Of a stretch of 64,000 bases of DNA, positions 58,641 to 64,000 are shown one piece after another (the stretch's first letter is position 1; the number at the start of each line of letters is the position of its first letter). A model generated the notes under the pieces. That model saw only the letters and a program-made list of their open reading frames with translations, did no database searches and was not told the DNA's origin. Both the position numbers and the translations under genes were made by a program. Origin of the DNA: an uncultured Puniceicoccaceae bacterium (GTDB taxonomy: Bacteria > Verrucomicrobiota > Verrucomicrobiia > Opitutales > Coraliomargaritaceae); NCBI GenBank assembly GCA_913044165.1, contig CAJWMY010000002.1, positions 20,586 to 84,585 on the forward strand, given 5' to 3'.

Positions 58641-58669
58641 AATTAAATCCTCAAGAAATAATTTTAATT
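58641..58669. repeat. Inverted repeat at convergent yjbQ and purA ends
   Basis: AATTAAA (58641-58647) and TTTAATT (58663-58669), 7-base arms with a 15-base loop, spanning the purA stop codon. No T-run; weak AT-only stem. Confidence 0.3.
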
Positions 58670-60204
58670 AAGGCTTCGGTGTTAGGCGCATCTTTAATAA
58701 TCTGTTTTGGATCAGGCCCAACACCAATATATCTTAACCGAGGGTAGCGACTCACATTTGCATCTCCATAATTAGCAACATCAACTAAGGCTTTAATCAT
58801 CCAAGCAATATAGTTCTTTGCATTTTGAGGCAAATTATCGAAATTTCTTACTGAAGAAATATCCTCAAACCATCCGGGCACCTTTTTATAAACCGGAGTA
58901 AGCTTCTTTCTTAAAGAGTCATCTCTAGGAACGTGGTAGTAAAGCCTAGCATTTTCATCTTTATATGCCGTGCAAATCAGCAAGTCACCATTCCAGTCGC
59001 TTGTGTAAGACAATGCATCAAGTTTATTTAGCGCGAGATCTTCAAATCCACCATATCGTAGAGAATCCCCTTTCTCAACAGCGTCATACCAGCCTACCAT
59101 TCGTTGGCGACCAGTTGTAGCGCCAAATTCTAATTTCTTTAACTTAGTGCTCAAGGGGTGGCTATCCTCGATTTCCGTAATAAAAACATGAGTCCCAACC
59201 TTCGTATCATATGCTTTGCAACAACCTATATTATGTATGGGTTGTACGGGAATGCCGGCAGATTGAAAAAATTCAGGAGTGAAGGTATGAGAGGCAGTCA
59301 CGTTGGGAGAGAAGCCATGGCGTTTGTCTAGCCAATAGGCTTGGCCGAATTCTCCGATTATAAATTTTCCCTCATCTTTGGCTTTTAAAATGAGTTCTCG
59401 TATGTCAACGATGTTTGAAGCTAGTTTTTGTCCGGCATCCCAATAAGTAGAAGCAAGAGCCTCCGAATTTATTGAGAAAGGCTTTTGGTCTTTTGCTAAG
59501 TATTTATTAAAGTCAAAGGTTTTTGATTGAAGAACACCTGAATCAATCAAATCTTTATGGGCACTTGTTTCTGCAATACTTAAGCGTTCAAAGAATTGAA
59601 ACCATGTATATTCTTTAACTTGGCAGACATGCTGGATTGTTCGAAGGGTACGTTCTATACGCCACGCCATTTTTTCCATAAAGACTTCTTTGGGGCCTAA
59701 GAAATCTGCAAAGTAAATTTGAAATTGCCCGACTTCATCGAGATAAGCTGGAGTGATACCGCGCCCCGTAGATCCTCGAGGGGCTTCTTTCATTTGCTCT
59801 TTTCTAAAATCTTCCCAAGCTAGATCAAGTAAACGATGGCTTAAATCTGACATTAGGCACCTTTGGTCTATCTTTAAACGAGCATCTACAGAATGTCCGT
59901 GAGCTTCTGCGTAAAGACCCTCCCAAATAAATTTTCTTGGATCAGCAACGACCCCAGATCCAATTATTAAATGACTAACGATAGGGTCTGCAACACCACC
60001 AGGCAATAGATTTAGCTTTAAACCAGCTACTGTGTGACCGGAATTAGATCCACCGTTAACTTTCATAACACCAGATACAATCGAGTCATCATTATAAAAA
60101 TCTCTAAGTTCGTTGATTATCTCAATAATCACTCGACCTTTACCTTCATCTCCGGTTGAGATACCGGTATCAGTTATGAATTGAGAAGAAAAAGGAGGGT
60201 GCAT
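58651..60204 (-). CDS. purA: Long-form adenylosuccinate synthetase
   Basis: Joins IMP and aspartate with GTP on the way to AMP. Core motifs are present but divergent: STGDEGKGR (usual QWGDEGKGK), [12 protein letters not shown] with catalytic His, [25 protein letters not shown], and [15 protein letters not shown]. 517 residues against about 430 for standard PurA, with additional sequence in the middle (about 170-260) and C-terminal third. Five bases after guaB on the same strand, so the two IMP branch enzymes are coupled. Confidence 0.88.
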   Translation of the reverse strand: MHPPFSSQFITDTGISTGDEGKGRVIIEIINELRDFYNDDSIVSGVMKVNGGSNSGHTVAGLKLNLLPGGVADPIVSHLIIGSGVVADPRKFIWEGLYAEAHGHSVDARLKIDQRCLMSDLSHRLLDLAWEDFRKEQMKEAPRGSTGRGITPAYLDEVGQFQIYFADFLGPKEVFMEKMAWRIERTLRTIQHVCQVKEYTWFQFFERLSIAETSAHKDLIDSGVLQSKTFDFNKYLAKDQKPFSINSEALASTYWDAGQKLASNIVDIRELILKAKDEGKFIIGEFGQAYWLDKRHGFSPNVTASHTFTPEFFQSAGIPVQPIHNIGCCKAYDTKVGTHVFITEIEDSHPLSTKLKKLEFGATTGRQRMVGWYDAVEKGDSLRYGGFEDLALNKLDALSYTSDWNGDLLICTAYKDENARLYYHVPRDDSLRKKLTPVYKKVPGWFEDISSVRNFDNLPQNAKNYIAWMIKALVDVANYGDANVSRYPRLRYIGVGPDPKQIIKDAPNTEALIKIIS

Positions 60205-60209
60205 ATGCT

Positions 60210-61787
60210 TTATTTTTGATTATCGGAATTACTGGTTTTAACAGTAATTACGTCGTGGGGAGAAGCTTCTTTCTGTCCAGCTTGGGTGACGCGTATGTAG
60301 CAAGCATTTTTTCTTAGAGTTTCTAAATCAGGAGCACCAAGGTACCCCATTCCTGATTGAATACCTCCAATTAGTTCATTTAAAACTCGAGCAAGAGATC
60401 CAGATGCTTCTTTTAGGGCCTCTATCCCTTCTGCGGCAGCTTTTAGCTGAACATCTTTTTTAACATGTCCATAGCGCGATGCGGAACCATCCTTCATTGC
60501 TTGATGGCTTCCCATACCTCTATATTGCTTGTAGAGTTTACCATTAATTTCCATAATTTGGCCAGGAGCTTCATTGCATCCAGCTAATAGGCTCCCGCAG
60601 ATAACCGCATTTGATAAAGTTAAAGCTTTGACTATATCTCCTGACTTACTCATTCCTCCATCAGCAATAATTCTGACATTTTTTTGTGAAGCTATTTTAG
60701 ATGCTGCATATAGCGCCGTCATTTGCGGAATACCGACACCAGCAACTATCCGCGTTGTACATATTGATCCAGGGCCTTGTCCTACCTTAATTGCGTTAGC
60801 GCCGGCATCAGAGAGAAATTCTACTCCTTCGGCAGAAGTAACATTCCCTGCAATAATTGTTAAGTCTGAAAATTCTCCCCTAACCAGACGAATAATATCG
60901 CCTATAGATTTAGAAAATCCGTGCGCAGTTGAAATTGCAACTGCATCTATCTTTTCATTAACTAAGTTAGCCACGTGCTCGAGAATTCGATCTTTATCTA
61001 TTTCACCAGCTGCTGTTCTTTGTGGAGCTATAGAAGCTCCACAAATTAGTTGAAAATAGTCATCGCGAGCAGGCTTGACCTCTAGGTTTGATTCACATTC
61101 GATCCTTTCAATATCGGAAAGAGTAAATAAGCCACAGAGTGTATCGTTATCATCTACGACTAGTAATTTATGGATACCGAGATGTTGGGTAAAAAATTCA
61201 TCAGCCGTTTTTATTGGGTCATTCTTTATATCTTTTTCGCTTAGTGTATAAATTGATTCTCTGGACGACATAGCTTCAGAAACTAATTTGTCTGCATAGC
61301 GTCCCTTAACCGCTCTTCCTGGCAACAATCCAATTAGTCTATTTGTTTCGTCAACAACTGGGAAAGTACTGAATCCATAATTGTGCTTCTTTATTAGATC
61401 TAAAACAGAGCCGATTGTTTGATCTGGCGTAACTTTAATAGGATCCTGAATGTAGCCATGGATGTGGTTTTTAACGCGAGCAACTTCTTTAACTTGTTTT
61501 TCTTCAGACATATTATAATGCAAAATCCCCATGCCACCATTGAGTGCCATTTGAATAGCCATTTTGGATTCAGTAACTGTATCCATATCGGATGAAATGA
61601 TCGGAATCTTTAATTCTAAGCTATCGGAAATCTTAGTCGTTAAATTTGCATCTCGAGGTAAAATTTCTGAGTACAAAGTTGCCAAAGAAAGGTCATCAAA
61701 TGTTAAGCCAAAAGGAACGGCCTTAGGAAAAAATGTGTCAGCAGGTTGAAAAAAACTATAAAAGTCTGAATTGTTTTTCACTTTCAT
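60210..61787 (-). CDS. guaB: Inosine-5'-monophosphate dehydrogenase
   Basis: Oxidises IMP to XMP, the GMP branch. N-terminal [19 protein letters not shown], two CBS domains at about 110-235 ([36 protein letters not shown]), catalytic [17 protein letters not shown], and the flap region [18 protein letters not shown]. 525 residues. Divergent from menC by a 54-base gap; followed by purA. Confidence 0.96.
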   Translation of the reverse strand: MKVKNNSDFYSFFQPADTFFPKAVPFGLTFDDLSLATLYSEILPRDANLTTKISDSLELKIPIISSDMDTVTESKMAIQMALNGGMGILHYNMSEEKQVKEVARVKNHIHGYIQDPIKVTPDQTIGSVLDLIKKHNYGFSTFPVVDETNRLIGLLPGRAVKGRYADKLVSEAMSSRESIYTLSEKDIKNDPIKTADEFFTQHLGIHKLLVVDDNDTLCGLFTLSDIERIECESNLEVKPARDDYFQLICGASIAPQRTAAGEIDKDRILEHVANLVNEKIDAVAISTAHGFSKSIGDIIRLVRGEFSDLTIIAGNVTSAEGVEFLSDAGANAIKVGQGPGSICTTRIVAGVGIPQMTALYAASKIASQKNVRIIADGGMSKSGDIVKALTLSNAVICGSLLAGCNEAPGQIMEINGKLYKQYRGMGSHQAMKDGSASRYGHVKKDVQLKAAAEGIEALKEASGSLARVLNELIGGIQSGMGYLGAPDLETLRKNACYIRVTQAGQKEASPHDVITVKTSNSDNQK

Positions 61788-61841
61788 GCATCAAATTCAA
61801 CAAAAGATTGTGTTTTCTCAAGTAGAATCGACACTAAGTCT

Positions 61842-62885
61842 ATGAAAATTTTTATTTCATGGTATCCGTACAGGCGAAATTTTCGTAATCCATTGCGTAC
61901 TGCAAGCGGTCTATGGCACTTGCGGGAAGGATTTTTGATAGAATCCACTTATGGCACAAGGAAGACATGGACGGAAATAGCTCCCATGCCTAATTTTGGA
62001 ACAGAGACTATAGAGGAGGCACATGATTTTCTTGTCAGCATAAATGGAAAGGTAGATTTTGGAGAATTGAAAATTCCTGATAGATTGCCTTGTTGCGCAT
62101 ATGCATTAACAGGGGCAAAACATAATTTGTTCAATAATATTTCAGATGATTATTTTAAAATAGGATCGTTTCCAGTGGCAGGATTCCTTGGTAGTGGTTC
62201 GAAAGTTTTTGAACATTTCCGTAACAAAAAATTAAATGGTTTTAAGACCTTTAAATGGAAGATTGGCGTTGATTCATTTGAAAAAGAGTGGGAAACTTTT
62301 ACACAGATTGCATCAGAAACTCAGAAAGATCTAAAGTTTAGATTAGATGCCAATGCGAGTTTAGATTTAGATACTGCGGAAAGGTGGTTGCAAGCTGTGG
62401 CGGATTTTAATTCAGGCATTAGCAATAAACCAATGAATATAGAATTCTTCGAACAACCAATGGCAGTTGGTTATGAGTTAGAAATGGAACGACTTTCAAA
62501 AAAATATGGCATACCCATAGCCTTAGATGAATCTTTAAATGGTTCAAAAGGATCTCAATGGCTTCGAAATACGGATTGGAGAGGGCCATTAGTCTTAAAG
62601 CCTAGTTTGCAAGGTCCATTTGATTCCCAAATAGCAATAGTTTCGGCACATTCCTCACAATGCGTATTGTCTTCTTCATTTGAGACAATTGTAGGGCTCA
62701 ATCAGTCTTTAAGATTAGCAGCAATACAAAAGTCACAAATTGGTAATAAGGATTCCCTATACGCCATGGGATTCGACACGCAGAACCTTTTCGAAGATCC
62801 TTTTGGAATAGGTATTTCAAATAATAAACCAGGTTTAGGTGAAATAAAATTAGCGGTTCAAAGAGTAATGCCTCATGTCTTTTAG
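61842..62885 (+). CDS. menC: o-Succinylbenzoate synthase
   Basis: Enolase-superfamily step of menaquinone synthesis. Capping domain then barrel: KTFKWKIG with the KxK catalytic pair, RLDANASLDLDTAERWL, EFFEQPMAVGYE, ALDESLNG and LVLKPSLQGP. 347 residues. Overlaps menE by 11 bases, and the pairing with an OSB-CoA ligase rules out other muconate/dipeptide epimerase members. Confidence 0.9.
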   Translation: MKIFISWYPYRRNFRNPLRTASGLWHLREGFLIESTYGTRKTWTEIAPMPNFGTETIEEAHDFLVSINGKVDFGELKIPDRLPCCAYALTGAKHNLFNNISDDYFKIGSFPVAGFLGSGSKVFEHFRNKKLNGFKTFKWKIGVDSFEKEWETFTQIASETQKDLKFRLDANASLDLDTAERWLQAVADFNSGISNKPMNIEFFEQPMAVGYELEMERLSKKYGIPIALDESLNGSKGSQWLRNTDWRGPLVLKPSLQGPFDSQIAIVSAHSSQCVLSSSFETIVGLNQSLRLAAIQKSQIGNKDSLYAMGFDTQNLFEDPFGIGISNNKPGLGEIKLAVQRVMPHVF

Positions 62886-64000
62886 CCATAAAAAATTTTC
62901 TATTTCAGAGCTTAGCATGGACTTTCTTGTAGGAGTCGAAGCAAGTTCATTTCAGAAAATGATCCGAAATTATGAAGAGAAAATTGATGCTTTATGTGAA
63001 GAAGAGAAGAGTTTTGGAGTTTTAGTTTCGGAGAAAAATCCAAAAAATTTTACGGCAGCATTCTTAGCAACTTTAGGTCGCTCAGTCCCAGTTATTTTGG
63101 CAAATCCACAATGGGGAGATATAGAGTGGGAAGATTTTTGCAAACAATTTAGTCCAGCCTTAGTTTTTGGCGATGTTGAGCTTCGAGTTAATTTTAAAAT
63201 AAAACTTATAAATAAAAAAATAGCAGACCAATTAATTTTTATTCCTTCTGGCGGAAGCTCAAAAAAGGGGCATCGTTTTGTGATTCATTCCTGGGAAACG
63301 GTATACGCCCAATCGATGAGTTTTCAAACACTTATTGGCGGGGGCGCACTTTATTCAATATGTTGTCTTCCTCTTTACCATGTCAGTGGATTAATGCAAA
63401 TCATTCGTGCCGCTATATCAGGGGGACAAATATTACTCAGTCAAATGGCTACACTTGATTATGATATAAGATTTATAACGAAATCTGAAGCATTTAATAT
63501 AAAACTATTTTGTTTATCCCTAGTTCCAACTCAACTAGAGAGACTTTTGAGAAAGAAATTATTACTGGGACATGTTGCTCATTTGAAGGCAATTTTTTTA
63601 GGCGGAGCAGCTGCACAAAAAGAGCTACTAATAAAAGCGTCTGAAGAACAACTACCGATAGTAATAACTTATGGGATGACAGAGACGGCAGGCATGGTAT
63701 TTGCCCAAAATAAAGAAGCTTTTTTATTAGGCGAATTTTCAGTAGGGGAACCACTTAAAGGAGTAAATGTTGAGCTAATAGAGGAGGAGGGATTTAAGCG
63801 AATAAAATTATTTTCAAAGAGCCTTTTTAAAGGTTATTGGGGGGGACCTATAAACAGAGAATTAGGTGGATTCCTTACTAATGATTATGGAAGATTTGAT
63901 GACAATATGAGATTGCAAATTGAAGGGCGATTGGATAACTGGATTATTAGTGGTGGAGAAAAAATTAATCCTCAAGAACTAGAGTCTTGTATCCGGGAAT
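62875..64000 (+). CDS. menE: o-Succinylbenzoate-CoA ligase, 3' end outside window
   Basis: AMP-forming acyl-CoA ligase; not listed in the ORF track because it runs off the edge. The frame is open from the ATG at 62875 for 375 codons. Visible blocks are LIFIPSGGSSKKGHRF (phosphate loop), CCLPLYHVSGLMQI, LKAIFLGGAAAQKELL, YGMTETAGM and NWIISGGEKINPQELE. The start overlaps menC by 11 bases, indicating coupling. The C-terminal lid with the catalytic Lys lies beyond the window. Confidence 0.9.
   Translation, partial: MSFSHKKFSISELSMDFLVGVEASSFQKMIRNYEEKIDALCEEEKSFGVLVSEKNPKNFTAAFLATLGRSVPVILANPQWGDIEWEDFCKQFSPALVFGDVELRVNFKIKLINKKIADQLIFIPSGGSSKKGHRFVIHSWETVYAQSMSFQTLIGGGALYSICCLPLYHVSGLMQIIRAAISGGQILLSQMATLDYDIRFITKSEAFNIKLFCLSLVPTQLERLLRKKLLLGHVAHLKAIFLGGAAAQKELLIKASEEQLPIVITYGMTETAGMVFAQNKEAFLLGEFSVGEPLKGVNVELIEEEGFKRIKLFSKSLFKGYWGGPINRELGGFLTNDYGRFDDNMRLQIEGRLDNWIISGGEKINPQELESCIRE

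Noticed and set aside
63494-63754. 86-residue minus-strand ORF
   Set aside because: It lies wholly within the menE frame and has no family resemblance; treated as a shadow.
1-64000. Search for tRNA, rRNA, CRISPR repeats, insertion sequences and phage genes
   Set aside because: No clover-leaf sequence, regular spaced repeats, transposase or integrase motifs, or terminal repeats were found by reading; intergenic gaps are too short for most of these.

Overview
This window is a dense, AT-rich stretch of bacterial chromosome with about 57 protein genes. It contains no tRNA, rRNA, CRISPR array, transposase, integrase or phage gene that I could find. The longest stretch without a gene is about 206 bases (26708-26913), so no gap exceeds 300 bases. 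Gene content is almost entirely housekeeping, and the two edge genes (secA and menE) are cut by the window. The Gram-negative envelope genes (lnt, mreBCD-PBP2), menaquinone genes, PPi-type phosphofructokinase, RapA helicase, OpcA and prepilin-like and DUF1573 proteins would fit a Verrucomicrobiota of the Opitutae type with a compact, AT-rich (perhaps marine) genome. That placement is inference from gene repertoire, not from a marker-gene tree.

Layout. 1-3.3 kb: secA end and lnt. 3.4-7.6 kb (minus): purE-purK-trpE and a sigma-70 factor. 7.7-13 kb: rapA and carA (plus) with a lysine aminomutase between them. 13-16 kb (minus): truA-accD-folC. 16.2-17.5 kb: ruvC and a short-chain dehydrogenase. 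17.5-26.7 kb (minus): a long run with an Arg/Lys-rich unknown protein, murA, ruvB, an RlmB-type methyltransferase, tyrS, mreB, mreC, mreD and PBP2. 26.9-27.9 kb: a dimeric-type dUTPase and a CPBP protease. 27.9-35.9 kb (minus): tyrA-aroA-cmk-plsC, purM, an orphan sugar-type binding protein and an M3 peptidase. 36-38 kb: a membrane protein with exact 67-residue helical repeats plus a SUMF1-like domain, followed by a prepilin-like protein. 38-45 kb: uvrC, cinA, holA, purB, pfp. 44.9-48.7 kb (minus): six co-directional small genes covering likely tRNA wobble-uridine modification (MnmL-like/MnmM), ThrH, a Dabb protein and nicotinamide riboside uptake and phosphorylation (PnuC/NadR kinase). 48.9-54.2 kb: zwf-opcA, then a peroxiredoxin, pyk and a metallo-beta-lactamase-fold protein. 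54.4-58.6 kb: folE2, idi-like Nudix, an NtrC-type regulator, a DUF1573 protein and YjbQ. 58.7-64 kb: guaB-purA (minus) and menC-menE (plus).

Purine synthesis is well represented (purE, purK, purM, purB, guaB, purA). So are chorismate and aromatic amino acid synthesis (aroA, tyrA, trpE), central carbon metabolism (pfp, pyk, zwf, opcA), the elongasome (mreBCD, PBP2, murA) and Holliday-junction repair (ruvC, ruvB).

The most interesting points are these. (1) A SUMF1-domain membrane protein has five helical repeats at an almost perfect 67-residue period and is paired with a prepilin-like protein. (2) An adjacent FAD oxidoreductase and MnmM-type methylase look like a split MnmC. (3) AccD has lost three of its four zinc-ribbon cysteines, the SecA C-terminus has no zinc motif, and folate synthesis uses the FolE2-type enzyme; together these suggest zinc sparing. 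(4) The adenylosuccinate synthetase is about 85 residues longer than usual, with a changed active-site loop. (5) Pyruvate kinase has an altered potassium-site motif. (6) A DUF1573 gene and yjbQ start back to back with one base between their start codons. Few genes have a recognisable Shine-Dalgarno sequence.
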